Assembly: GCA_000341795.1 (NCBI GenBank)
Contig: AODO01000066.1
Coordinates: 117,917-181,916, forward strand
Reading direction: 5' to 3'
DNA from: Rhodococcus triatomae BKS 15-14
GTDB taxonomy: Bacteria; Actinomycetota; Actinomycetes; Mycobacteriales; Mycobacteriaceae
Length of the DNA: 64,000 nucleotides
In this document: positions 48,579 through 57,861 of the stretch, piece after piece
Numbering within the stretch: the first letter of the stretch is position 1
Layout of the letters: the number at the start of each line of letters is the position of its first letter
Notes under the pieces: generated by a model
What the model saw: only the letters and a program-made list of their open reading frames with translations
What the model was told of the DNA's origin: nothing
Database searches by the model: none
Translations under genes and position numbers: made by a program

Positions 48579-49466
48579 GTGGGCAAGAAGCACGGACACG
48601 GTCACGGGAAGAAGCACGACCGGCCACGGCCGGACGGCGGTCGGACCTCCCGGGACGGTGAACTTCTCGACCCCGACTCCACCGGACCCGTCGAACGCCT
48701 CAAGTTCACGCAGTACCGCCGCCTGATCGAGCCGTTGCAGGCCGAGCTGGTCGCGATGCAGGAATGGGTCAAGACGTCCGGCGCGAAGGTCTGCATCCTG
48801 TTCGAGGGCCGCGACACCGCGGGCAAGGGCGGCGTCATCAAGGCGATCACCGAGCGGGTGAGCCCGCGGGTGTTCAGAGTGATCGCGTTGCCCGCCCCGA
48901 CCGACCGCGAGAAGTCCCAGATGTACATACAGCGGTACATCCCGCACCTGCCCGCCTCGGGAGAGGTGGTCGTGTTCGACCGCAGCTGGTACAACCGCGC
49001 GGGCGTCGAACGCGTGATGGGCTTCTGCGCCGAGGACCAGGCTGTGCAGTTTCTCGAGACGGTGCCCGAGGTCGAGCGTGCCATCGTCGAGTCGGGGGTG
49101 ATCCTGCTCAAGTACTGGCTCGAGGTGAGCGAGGAGGAGCAGACGCGGCGCCTCCAGAGCCGGATCGACGACCCCCGCAAGGTGTGGAAGCTCTCCGATC
49201 TCGATCTCGCCTCGTACAGCCGCTGGTACGACTACTCGCGGGCCCGGGACGACATGTTCCGCCACACCGACACCGGATGGGCGCCGTGGTTCCTGGTGAA
49301 CACGGACGACAAGAAGCGTGGCCGCCTCAACGTCATCTCGCACCTGCTGGACCAGGTGCCGTACGAACCGCTCGAACGCCGCAAGGTGCGCCTCCCCGAT
49401 CGGCAGCCTGCCGGCGACTACGTGCCGCCGCGCCAGCCGTTGCACTGGATCCCGACACCGTTCTGA
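48579..49466 (+). CDS. ppk2: Polyphosphate kinase 2 (single-domain class I type)
   Basis: A 295-residue PPK2 that transfers phosphate between polyphosphate and nucleotides, mainly making ATP or GTP from the diphosphate. Walker A is GRDTAGKGG (77-85), Walker B is DRSWYNR (134-140), and the lid region follows with ARDDMFRHTDT. The GTG at 48579 is chosen because GGAGAGG ends eight bases upstream. The N-terminus is unusually His/Lys/Gly-rich (GKKHGHGHGKKHDR). It is 58 bases upstream of the P-type ATPase on the same strand. Confidence 0.9.
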   Translation: MGKKHGHGHGKKHDRPRPDGGRTSRDGELLDPDSTGPVERLKFTQYRRLIEPLQAELVAMQEWVKTSGAKVCILFEGRDTAGKGGVIKAITERVSPRVFRVIALPAPTDREKSQMYIQRYIPHLPASGEVVVFDRSWYNRAGVERVMGFCAEDQAVQFLETVPEVERAIVESGVILLKYWLEVSEEEQTRRLQSRIDDPRKVWKLSDLDLASYSRWYDYSRARDDMFRHTDTGWAPWFLVNTDDKKRGRLNVISHLLDQVPYEPLERRKVRLPDRQPAGDYVPPRQPLHWIPTPF

Positions 49467-49524
49467 TCGCACCGTTCCGGTCCCACCGCCGTCTGCGGCA
49501 CTCTCCAGTCCCGAGGAGACCAGG

Positions 49525-52290
49525 ATGTCCGTCACCGATCGACCCGTCACTCCCCCGTCGGCGCCCGCTCCGTGGCATGCGCAGGACCCGGACGCCGTTC
49601 TGTCGGCGCTGTCCTCCAATGCCAGGACCGGGCTGACGACCGACGAGACTCGCGCGCGGGCGCAGCGATACGGCGAGAACGTCATCGCCGCCGAACCGGC
49701 CCCCTCGATGTGGGCGACGGCGTTGCGCCAGCTGCGGGACCCGATGAACCTGATGCTCATCGCCGTGGCCGTGGTCAGCATCGTGATCGACGAGATCCCG
49801 ACCGCGATCGTGGTGGCGGCGCTGGTGCTGCTGAACGTCGTGATGGGCACCCAACAGGAACTGAAGGCGCGCGCGAGTGTCGATGCCCTCGCGAAGATGC
49901 AGACGCCGCAGGCCCGGGTGATTCGTGACGGCACCCTCAGCCAGGTCGACGCGACCACCCTCGTTCCGGGCGACGTCGTGGAACTCGAAGCGGGCGACAT
50001 CGTGCCCGCGGACGGACGGCTGCTTCGCACCGCGACCCTGGAATCGCAGGAGGCGGCGCTGACGGGTGAGAGTGCACCCGTCTCGAAGGATCCGTCGACG
50101 CTGCCCGACCCCGACGTCTCCCTCGGCGACCGCAGCAACATGGTGTTCCAGAACACCTCCATCACCCGCGGCACCGCGACGATGGTCGTCACCGACACCG
50201 GGATGCACACGGAGATGGGGCGGATCGCGTCGATGCTGTCCGCGGTGGCGCCGAGCAAGTCGCCGCTGCAGCGGGAACTCGACACCCTCACGAAGATCCT
50301 CGGTCTCATCGCGTGGCTCGCGGTGGCGGTCATCGTCGTCATCGGCTTCGTCCGCGGTCAGGACCTGACGACGGTCCTCCTGCTCGGCATCTCGATGGGC
50401 ATCTCCGCGATCCCGACCGGCCTGCCCACCTTCGTGCAGGCGATGCTCGCGTACGGAGCGCGCCAGCTCGCCGACGCGAAGGCGGTGGTGAAGAACCTCA
50501 CCGATGTCGAGACGCTCGGCGCGACGAGCGCGATCAACTCCGACAAGACCGGCACCCTCACCATGAACCAGATGACGGTGCGGTCGCTGTACTTCCACAC
50601 CCGCTGGTACACCGTCGGCGGCGAGGGCTACGCGAAGACCGGTGCCATCACGCAGGCCGCGGGTGAGCCCATGCCCGATTTCACGATGCTGGCGTACGGC
50701 CTGTGCCTCGACAGCGACGCCACGGTCTCCGACGCCGGCGAGGTGGTCGGCGATCCCACCGAGGCGGCGCTGGTGGTGCTCGCCGCGAAGGTCGGCGTCG
50801 ACGCGCCACTGACCCGGCAGCGGTACCCCCGCGTCGCGGAGGTGCCGTTCGACTCGGCGTACAAGTTCATGGCGACCTTCCACCACCTCGAGATCGACGG
50901 CGGCACCCGCTTCGTCGAGATCGTCAAGGGCGGGCCGGACGTGGTGCTCGACCGCTGCACCCATGCCTTCCGGCCGGATCGGGAACGCGTTCCTCTCGAC
51001 GAGCTGCGCGACGAACTCGCGGCGGCGAACCGGTCGATGTCGGAGAAGGGCTTGCGGGTGCTCGCCTTCGCGGCGCGCAACCTCGACGGCGCGGAGGACG
51101 CCGTCACGGCGGACCCGATGTCGTTCGTCGGCGAACTGACGTTCATCGGAATGGTCGGCATCATCGACCCCCTGCGTCCGGAGGCCGTGGAGGCGGTGCG
51201 CACCGCCCACGAGGCGGGCATCGAGGTGCGCATGATCACCGGCGACCACGCGATCACCGCCTCCGCGATCGGCGCCGAGCTCGGGCTCGGTGGCGGCGCC
51301 GTCGGCGGTACCGAACTTCAGGCCATGAGCGACGAGGAACTCACCGCCGCACTCCCGAACCTGCACGTGTTCGGGCGGGTCACACCGCAGGACAAGCTCC
51401 GGCTCGCCGATGTCATGCAGCGCGGCGGCGCGGTCGTCGCGATGACCGGTGACGCGGTCAACGACGCTGCGGCTCTGAAGAAGGCCGACATCGGTGTCGC
51501 CATGGGCTCGGGCAGCGAGGTGACGAAGCAGGCCGGGAAGATGGTGCTGACCGACGACAACTTCGGCACCCTCGTCACGGCGATCAGGCTGGGCCGCAGC
51601 ATCTACGACAAGATCGTCTCCTACATCCGGTACCAGATGGCGAAACTGTTCTCGCTGGTGCTGCTGTTCCTCGCCGCGAGCATCTTCGACATCAACGAGG
51701 GGGTGGCCCTGACCCCGCTGATGGTGCTGTTCCAGCACTTCTTCATCACGTTGTTCCCGGTGATCGCCATCATGCGGGACCCGGCCCCACCCAACCTGAT
51801 GAACAAGCCGCCACGCGACCCCCGGCAGCCGATAGCCAACAGGACGTCGTTCACGCAGTGGCTCGCCTACGGCATCCTGCAGTTCGCCATCACACTCGCC
51901 GCCATGCTGCTCGCGCCCGGCGAACTGAGTCCCGACGAGGCGAACGTCCCGATGACGATGGCGTTCGTCGTCATGTCACTGGCGTCGATCATGGCGGGCC
52001 TGGTCATGCGTCGGGATCCCGAGTCCGGACTCACCGCACCGGTCCTCGGCGCGCTGAAGGTTCTCACCATCCCGCTCGTCGTCACGGTCTGCGCGGTCGA
52101 GCTCGGTTTCCTGCAGGACCTCCTGATGACCACGTCCCTGTCGGGCGCGCAGTGGCTGACCTGCCTCGGATGGGCGCTGATCGTCCCGCTCGTCGTCGAG
52201 GCCGACAAGGCGATCCGCCGCCGTCGGATCGCTGGTGCACCCGAGACGATCACGACGTCGGAGGCGCTCGTCCCGGCTCGCGCGCGGTGA
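49525..52290 (+). CDS. P-type cation-transporting ATPase of atypical ion-site sequence
   Basis: A 921-residue P-type ATPase starting at ATG 49525 (GAGGAGA upstream). The catalytic core is intact: TGES 180-183, phosphorylated D340 in SDKTGTLT, and GDAVND around D643. The N-terminal domain resembles cation-ATPase N domains of P2 pumps. The membrane sites are unusual. The M4 motif reads IPTGLP (T298), where P2A pumps have PEGLP. M5 (IRYQMAKLFSLVLLFL) and M6 (FQHFFITLFPVIAIM) lack the Asn/Glu/Asp ligands of calcium pumps. The transported ion is therefore unknown. It may be co-transcribed with ppk2. Confidence 0.88.
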   Translation: MSVTDRPVTPPSAPAPWHAQDPDAVLSALSSNARTGLTTDETRARAQRYGENVIAAEPAPSMWATALRQLRDPMNLMLIAVAVVSIVIDEIPTAIVVAALVLLNVVMGTQQELKARASVDALAKMQTPQARVIRDGTLSQVDATTLVPGDVVELEAGDIVPADGRLLRTATLESQEAALTGESAPVSKDPSTLPDPDVSLGDRSNMVFQNTSITRGTATMVVTDTGMHTEMGRIASMLSAVAPSKSPLQRELDTLTKILGLIAWLAVAVIVVIGFVRGQDLTTVLLLGISMGISAIPTGLPTFVQAMLAYGARQLADAKAVVKNLTDVETLGATSAINSDKTGTLTMNQMTVRSLYFHTRWYTVGGEGYAKTGAITQAAGEPMPDFTMLAYGLCLDSDATVSDAGEVVGDPTEAALVVLAAKVGVDAPLTRQRYPRVAEVPFDSAYKFMATFHHLEIDGGTRFVEIVKGGPDVVLDRCTHAFRPDRERVPLDELRDELAAANRSMSEKGLRVLAFAARNLDGAEDAVTADPMSFVGELTFIGMVGIIDPLRPEAVEAVRTAHEAGIEVRMITGDHAITASAIGAELGLGGGAVGGTELQAMSDEELTAALPNLHVFGRVTPQDKLRLADVMQRGGAVVAMTGDAVNDAAALKKADIGVAMGSGSEVTKQAGKMVLTDDNFGTLVTAIRLGRSIYDKIVSYIRYQMAKLFSLVLLFLAASIFDINEGVALTPLMVLFQHFFITLFPVIAIMRDPAPPNLMNKPPRDPRQPIANRTSFTQWLAYGILQFAITLAAMLLAPGELSPDEANVPMTMAFVVMSLASIMAGLVMRRDPESGLTAPVLGALKVLTIPLVVTVCAVELGFLQDLLMTTSLSGAQWLTCLGWALIVPLVVEADKAIRRRRIAGAPETITTSEALVPARAR

Positions 52291-52293
52291 GGG

Positions 52294-53055
52294 TCAGCGA
52301 CGGTTCGAGCGGCGATCCTCGGGATCGTCGTAAGTCGGCACCCCGGACCCGGTCCGCAACTGCTGGCGACCGCGGCCGACCGACCGGATCGTGCCGGTGA
52401 GAAACTCCTCGAACTCGGCGAGCTTGTTGTCCACGTAGAGGTCGCAGTCCGTCCGCAGCTGATCCGACTCGGCGTGCGCGGCATCGATCACCCGCGCGGA
52501 CTCGGCGTGCGCGGCCTGCACGACCTCGGTCGCGGACACCAGTCGCTCCTGCTCGGCCTGGCCCTCCGCGATCGCCCGCTCCTGCGCGTTGCGCCCGGCT
52601 TCGACCATGCGGTCGGCCTCGGCGGCGGCCCGGTCGGTGACGTCCTGGTACTCGCGGCGCGCGTCCGACACGGTCCGCTCCGCCTCGTCCTCGGCGTCGG
52701 CCACCAACTGCTCGGCGTGCGCCTGCGCCTCGGCGACCATGCGGTCCGCCTTGTCCTTCGCGTCCGCGAGGATCCGGTCGGCGTTGCTCCGGGCACTCGA
52801 CAGCGTCTCGTCCGCCTCGGCGGTCGCGGTGGACACCATCTGTCCCGCGTGCTCCCGCGCGTCGCCGACCAGTTTGTCGCGGTGGTCGAGGACGTCCTGG
52901 GCATCGTCCAGCTCACCGGGAATCGCGTCCCGAACGTCGTCGAGCAGTTCGAGCACGTCTCCGCGAGGAACGACACAACCCGCGGTCATCGGCACACCGC
53001 GGGCCTCTTCCACGATCGCGACGAGCTCGTCGAGCGCCTCGAATACCCGGTACAC
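52294..53055 (-). CDS. sepIVA: SepIVA/DivIVA-like septum factor
   Basis: A 253-residue protein beginning MYRVFEALDELVAIVEEARG, with GCVVPRGDVLELLDDV nearby, the mycobacterial SepIVA (Rv2927c-type) N-terminus. From about residue 60 to 215 it is a long Ala/Glu/Arg/Asp-rich coiled coil with repeats such as AEADRMVEAGR. SepIVA proteins help septation and polar growth. The C-terminus is short and basic. Its position near rnc and coaD agrees with mycobacteria. Confidence 0.9.
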   Translation of the reverse strand: MYRVFEALDELVAIVEEARGVPMTAGCVVPRGDVLELLDDVRDAIPGELDDAQDVLDHRDKLVGDAREHAGQMVSTATAEADETLSSARSNADRILADAKDKADRMVAEAQAHAEQLVADAEDEAERTVSDARREYQDVTDRAAAEADRMVEAGRNAQERAIAEGQAEQERLVSATEVVQAAHAESARVIDAAHAESDQLRTDCDLYVDNKLAEFEEFLTGTIRSVGRGRQQLRTGSGVPTYDDPEDRRSNRR

Positions 53056-53196
53056 GCCAACCCCAATCCTCCGACAGCGACTACACGGTCAATCTTGCCG
53101 CAGGGCGCGGTGGCGACACCGCGCCACGACCGGTGTGTCGGGGACCAATCGGTTCGCAGTGGCGCTGAACTGGGATGTTGCCGAACCGCAGTGCCG

Positions 53197-53688
53197 CTAC
53201 TTCGCAGCCTTGCGCTCGGCGATCCGAGCGAGCAGCGCCTCGTGCACGTGCGGCGCAAGCATGTCCTCGACGTCGCCGCCGTAGGTCGCGACCTCCTTGA
53301 CCAGCGAGCTGGACAGGTAGCTGTACCGCGGGTTGGTGGCCACGAAGAGGGTGTCGACGCCGGTGAGCTTGTGGTTCATCTGCGCCATCTGCAGCTCGTA
53401 GTCGAAGTCGTTGGCGCCGCGCAATCCCTTGACGATCGCGGTGGCGCCGTTGGCCGTCGCGTAGTCGACGAGCAGGCCCTGCCACGAGTCCACCTGGACG
53501 TTCGGCAGGTCCTTCGTCGCGACCCGCAGCATGTCGAGGCGTTCCTCGATGCTGAACATGCCCTGTTTGTTGGGGTTGACGACGACGGTGACGACGACCT
53601 CGTCGAACTGGACGGCGACCCGTTCGATCACGTCCACGTGGCCGTTGGTGACAGGGTCGAAGGATCCGGGGCAGACCGCCTTGCTCAT
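53197..53688 (-). CDS. coaD: Phosphopantetheine adenylyltransferase CoaD
   Basis: A 163-residue hexameric enzyme converting 4'-phosphopantetheine and ATP to dephospho-CoA. It begins MSKAVCPGSFDPVTNGHVD, with the TxGH nucleotidyltransferase motif, and has YLSSSLVKEVATYGGD near the C-terminus. The ATG overlaps the rsmD stop by four bases (ATGA), the widely conserved rsmD-coaD coupling. Confidence 0.97.
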   Translation of the reverse strand: MSKAVCPGSFDPVTNGHVDVIERVAVQFDEVVVTVVVNPNKQGMFSIEERLDMLRVATKDLPNVQVDSWQGLLVDYATANGATAIVKGLRGANDFDYELQMAQMNHKLTGVDTLFVATNPRYSYLSSSLVKEVATYGGDVEDMLAPHVHEALLARIAERKAAK

Positions 53689-54248
53689 GACTGCAGACCG
53701 TAACAGGCGATCTCGACGCGGGTGTCGCCGTACCGGCGCACCCGTTCGACGTCGAATCCGTCCGGCCACACCGTTTCCGGGGACCGCGCGCCACGCTCGA
53801 CGACGACGAGAGATCCCTCCCCGATCCATCCCTTCGCAGCGAGATCGGCCAGCACCGAACCGAGTTCGGCCGAGTCCAGCGCATAGGGCGGATCGAGCAT
53901 CACGATGTCGTACTCGCCGTCGGCGGTCCCGGCGACCACCGTGGCCGCGGGCGCGGTCTGGACGACCGCGCCCGGCAACCCGACCACCGAGATGTTCTCC
54001 CGCACCACCGCGGCCGCACGGGCATTGGACTCGACCAGCAGCACGTAACCCGCACCGCGCGAGAGCGCTTCGAGCCCGAGCGCGCCGGAGCCCGCGTAGA
54101 GATCGAGCACCCGCGCACCGTCGAGGTCCATTCGCGCGGACAGCGCGCTGAACAACGCCTCCCGCACCCGCTCGGACGTCGGGCGGGTGCCCTGCGGCGG
54201 GACTCGGAGCCGGCGCCCGCCCGCGGCGCCGGCCACGATCCGGGTCAC
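53685..54248 (-). CDS. rsmD: 16S rRNA (guanine966-N2)-methyltransferase RsmD
   Basis: A 187-residue SAM-dependent methyltransferase of the small ribosomal subunit. It has RIVAGAAGGRRLRVPPQGTR at the start, the SAM loop VLDLYAGSGALGLEALSRG and the catalytic DPPYAL motif. It is translationally coupled to coaD and lies 25 bases downstream of pyc. Confidence 0.96.
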   Translation of the reverse strand: MTRIVAGAAGGRRLRVPPQGTRPTSERVREALFSALSARMDLDGARVLDLYAGSGALGLEALSRGAGYVLLVESNARAAAVVRENISVVGLPGAVVQTAPAATVVAGTADGEYDIVMLDPPYALDSAELGSVLADLAAKGWIGEGSLVVVERGARSPETVWPDGFDVERVRRYGDTRVEIACYGLQS

Positions 54249-54273
54249 GTCAGTGCCCCGGGTACGAAGCCGA

Positions 54274-57200
54274 TCACTGCGGGGCGTCCTCCTCGGCTGC
54301 CACCACGGAGATCACGGTCAGCAGATCGCCGCCCTCGACCTGCTGGACGGGGCTGATCGCGAGCCGGCTGACGGTGCCACCCCGAGCCGCGGTGATCGCG
54401 GCCTCCATCTTCATCGCCTCGATGGTGGCGACGGTGTCGCCCGCCGAGACCTTCTGGCCCTCCGCCACGACGAGGGTGACGACACCCGCGAACGGGGCGG
54501 CGACGTGGCCCGGGTTGGCGCGGTCGGCCTTCTCCGCGGCGGGGATCTCGCTGGCGATGGACCGGTCGCGCACCGACACCGGCCGCAACTGGCCGTTGAG
54601 GATGCACATCACGGTCCGCATGCCACGCTCGTCGGCCTCGGAGATCGCCTCGAGCCCGATCAGCAGTTCGACACCCTTGGCGAGCTGCACGCGATGCTCC
54701 TCGCCCTGACGCAGCCCGTAGAAGAACTGGTTCGCCGACAGGCGTGAGGTGTCGCCGTACTTGTCCCGGTGCTCGGCGAACTCCTTCGTGGGGCCGGGGA
54801 AGAGCAGCCGGTTGAGGGTGCTGCGCCGCTCGGCGGCGTCGCCGTCGAGCGACGCCTCGTCGGCGGCCGACAGCGACGTCTCCGGCTTCGCCTCGCCGCG
54901 ACCCTCGAGTGCCTTGCTGCGCAACGGTTCCGGCCAGCCGCCGGCCGGGGTACCGAGTTCGCCGCGGAGGAACCCGACGACCGAGTCGGGGATGTCGAAT
55001 CCGGCCGGGTTGGCGGCGAACTCGTCCGCCGACACACCGGAACCGACGAGGTGCAGCGCGAGGTCGCCGACCACCTTCGACGACGGGGTCACCTTGACCA
55101 GACGTCCGAGCATCCGGTCGGCGGCAGCGTACTTCGCCTCGACCTCCTCGAACTGATCACCGAGACCGAGGGCGATGGCCTGCTGCCGCAGGTTCGACAG
55201 CTGTCCGCCCGGGATCTCGTGCGTGTACACGCGGCCGGTCGGGGCGGGAAGCCCGGACTCGAACGGCGCGTACACCTTTCGCAGCGCCTCCCAGTACGGC
55301 TCGAGATCGCACACGGCCTGCAGGTCGATGCCGGTGTCGCGCTCGCTGTGCGCGGCGGCCGCGACGATCGCCGACAGGGCCGGCTGGCTGGTGGTGCCTG
55401 CCATCGCGGCGCTGGCACCGTCGACGGCGTCGGCGCCGGCCTGCCAGGCCGCGAGGTACGTCGCGAGCTGACCACCGGGGGTGTCGTGGGTGTGCACGTG
55501 CACCGGCAGGTCGAAGTTGCTGCGCAGCGCCGTGACCAGCTTCGCTGCCGCGGGCGCCCGCAGCAGTCCGGCCATGTCCTTGATCGCCAGCACGTGCGCA
55601 CCGGCGTCGACGATCTGCTCCGCCAGCTTCAGGTAGTAGTCGAGGGTGTAGAGGTTCTCGTTCGGGTTCGCCAGGTCCCCCGTGTACGACAGCGCGACCT
55701 CGGCGACCGCGGTACCGGTCTCGCGGACCGCGTCGATCGCGGGTCGCATCTGGTCGACGTTGTTGAGCGCGTCGAAGATGCGGAAGATGTCGACACCCGT
55801 CGACGTGGCCTCCTTGACGAAGGCGCGCGTCACCGTCTCCGGGTACGGCGTGTACCCGACGGTGTTGCGGCCACGCAGCAGCATCTGCAGACAGATGTTC
55901 GGCATCGCTTCCCGCAGCGCGGCGAGCCGCTCCCACGGATCCTCGTGCAGGAACCGCAACGCCACGTCGTAGGTGGCACCGCCCCACGCCTCCACGGACA
56001 GCAGCTCCGGCGTCATCCGCGCGACGTGTCCCGCGACGGTGAGCAGGTCGCGGGTCCGCAGGCGAGTGGCGAGCAGCGACTGGTGCGCGTCACGGAAGGT
56101 GGTGTCGGTGACACCGAGCGCGGACTGGTCGCGCAGCGCCCGGGCGAAACCCTCGGGTCCGAGTTCGACGAGCCGCTGCTTGGAACCGGCGGGCGGCGCG
56201 GCCTTGAGGTCGATGTCGGGCAGCTTGTCGTGCGGGTACACCGAGGTGGGCCGCTCACCGTGCGGCTTGTTGACGGTGACGTCCGCGAGGTACGACAGGA
56301 TCCGGGTGCCGCGGTCGGCCTGGCGACGCGCGGTCAGCAGCTCGGGGCGCTGCTCGATGAACGAGGTGGTGACGTTGCCGGCCCGGAACTCGGGGTCGTC
56401 GAGAACCGCCTGCAGGAACGGAATGTTCGTCGCGACGCCGCGGATCCGGAACTCGGTGACCGCGCGCCGCGCACGCGCCACGGCGGCGCGCAGGTCGGTG
56501 CCGCGGCAGGTCAGTTTGACGAGCATCGAGTCGAAATAGGCGCCGACCTCGGCGCCGACCATCGTGCCGCCGTCGAGCCGGACACCGGCACCGCCGGGGG
56601 TGCGGTAGCCGGTGATGCGGCCGGTGTCGGGGCGGAACCCGTTCGCCGGATCCTCCGTGGTGATGCGCAGCTGCAGCGCCGCACCGCGGAGCTTGATCGA
56701 CTCCTGCGACAGCCCGAGGTCGGCGAGGGTCTCACCCGACGCGATCCGCAGCTGCGACTGCACGAGGTCGACGTCGGTGACCTCCTCGGTCACCGTGTGC
56801 TCGACCTGGATACGCGGGTTCATCTCGATGAAGACGTGGTTGCCGCGCGTGTCGAGCAGGAACTCGACGGTGCCGGCGCAGGAGTAGCCGATCTGCTTCG
56901 CGAAGGCGACGGCGTCGGCGCAGATCTTCTGCCGCAGTTCTTCCGGCAGGTTCGGGGCGGGCGCCAGCTCGATCACCTTCTGGTGCCGGCGCTGCAGCGA
57001 GCAGTCCCGCTCGAACAGGTGGATGACGTTGCCCTCGCCGTCGGCGAGGATCTGCACCTCGATGTGCCGCGGATCCACCACGGCCTGCTCCAGGAACACC
57101 GTCGGATCGCCGAAGGCCGACTCCGCCTCGCGCGCAGCGGCCTCGATCGCCTCACGCAGCTGCTCCGGCTCCGCGACCCGGCGCATGCCACGCCCGCCGC

Positions 57201-57687
57201 CACCGGCGACCGCCTTGACGAAGATCGGGAACTCCATGTCCTCGGCGGCGGCGAGCAGCGCGTCGACGTCGGAGGACGGCTCGGACGACGCCAGCACCGG
57301 CAGCCCGGCGGCCTTCGCCGCGGCGATCGCCCGCGCCTTGTTACCGGTCAGCTCCAGCACCTCGGCCGACGGACCGACGAAGGTGATGCCCTCCGCCGCG
57401 CACGCGGCGGCGAGGTCGGGGTTCTCGGACAGGAAGCCGTAGCCGGGGTAGATCGCGTCGGCGCCGGCCTTCTTCGCCGCGGCCACGATCTCGTTCACGG
57501 ACAGGTACGCCCGAACCGGGTGCCCTTCCTCGCCGATCTGGTAGGACTCGTCCGCCTTCAACCGGTGGACCGAATTGCGATCCTCGTACGGGAAAACGGC
57601 AACGGTTCCCGCGCCCAGCTCGTAGGAGGCACGGAATGCGCGGATGGCGATCTCACCGCGATTGGCAACCAGAACTTTTGAGAACAT
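54274..57687 (-). CDS. pyc: Pyruvate carboxylase
   Basis: A 1137-residue anaplerotic enzyme making oxaloacetate from pyruvate and bicarbonate. The biotin carboxylase part comes first (FSKVLVANRGEIAIRAFRA, GGGGRGMRRV, EMNPRIQVEHTVTEE). The carboxyltransferase domain has DTTFRDAHQSLLATRLRT and VHVHTHDTPGGQ. The biotinyl domain at the end carries the biotin-Lys in EAMKME. Full length, all domains in order. The ATG is preceded by AGGA. A 13-base palindrome lies 54 bases upstream. Confidence 0.98.
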   Translation of the reverse strand: MFSKVLVANRGEIAIRAFRASYELGAGTVAVFPYEDRNSVHRLKADESYQIGEEGHPVRAYLSVNEIVAAAKKAGADAIYPGYGFLSENPDLAAACAAEGITFVGPSAEVLELTGNKARAIAAAKAAGLPVLASSEPSSDVDALLAAAEDMEFPIFVKAVAGGGGRGMRRVAEPEQLREAIEAAAREAESAFGDPTVFLEQAVVDPRHIEVQILADGEGNVIHLFERDCSLQRRHQKVIELAPAPNLPEELRQKICADAVAFAKQIGYSCAGTVEFLLDTRGNHVFIEMNPRIQVEHTVTEEVTDVDLVQSQLRIASGETLADLGLSQESIKLRGAALQLRITTEDPANGFRPDTGRITGYRTPGGAGVRLDGGTMVGAEVGAYFDSMLVKLTCRGTDLRAAVARARRAVTEFRIRGVATNIPFLQAVLDDPEFRAGNVTTSFIEQRPELLTARRQADRGTRILSYLADVTVNKPHGERPTSVYPHDKLPDIDLKAAPPAGSKQRLVELGPEGFARALRDQSALGVTDTTFRDAHQSLLATRLRTRDLLTVAGHVARMTPELLSVEAWGGATYDVALRFLHEDPWERLAALREAMPNICLQMLLRGRNTVGYTPYPETVTRAFVKEATSTGVDIFRIFDALNNVDQMRPAIDAVRETGTAVAEVALSYTGDLANPNENLYTLDYYLKLAEQIVDAGAHVLAIKDMAGLLRAPAAAKLVTALRSNFDLPVHVHTHDTPGGQLATYLAAWQAGADAVDGASAAMAGTTSQPALSAIVAAAAHSERDTGIDLQAVCDLEPYWEALRKVYAPFESGLPAPTGRVYTHEIPGGQLSNLRQQAIALGLGDQFEEVEAKYAAADRMLGRLVKVTPSSKVVGDLALHLVGSGVSADEFAANPAGFDIPDSVVGFLRGELGTPAGGWPEPLRSKALEGRGEAKPETSLSAADEASLDGDAAERRSTLNRLLFPGPTKEFAEHRDKYGDTSRLSANQFFYGLRQGEEHRVQLAKGVELLIGLEAISEADERGMRTVMCILNGQLRPVSVRDRSIASEIPAAEKADRANPGHVAAPFAGVVTLVVAEGQKVSAGDTVATIEAMKMEAAITAARGGTVSRLAISPVQQVEGGDLLTVISVVAAEEDAPQ

Positions 57688-57740
57688 TCCTGAAAACTAC
57701 CTTTGCGTTCGCGCCGTCCGGGGCGTGGCGTACCAGTATT

Positions 57741-57753
57741 CGGGAAATTCCCG
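57741..57753. promoter_or_regulatory. Palindrome upstream of pyc
   Basis: CGGGAA-A-TTCCCG, a perfect 6-bp palindrome with a one-base centre, 54-66 bases before the pyc start. On the minus strand it lies between a -35-like TTTGTG and GAATACTGG. It may be an operator for carbon control of pyc. No regulator is assigned. Confidence 0.35.
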
Positions 57754-57861
57754 CACAAACGACCACCTGTAACGATGCAGCACGCTACCGGGGCCCGCCT
57801 CACATCCCGACGCCACCCCACGTGAGCTGCGGGGACGTGGCGCGAACCCCGAATCGACGGC

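Noticed and set aside
54769..57681. A 970-codon plus-strand open frame antisense to pyc
   Set aside because: Pyruvate carboxylase is certain on the other strand. The frame is stop-free only because of codon bias.
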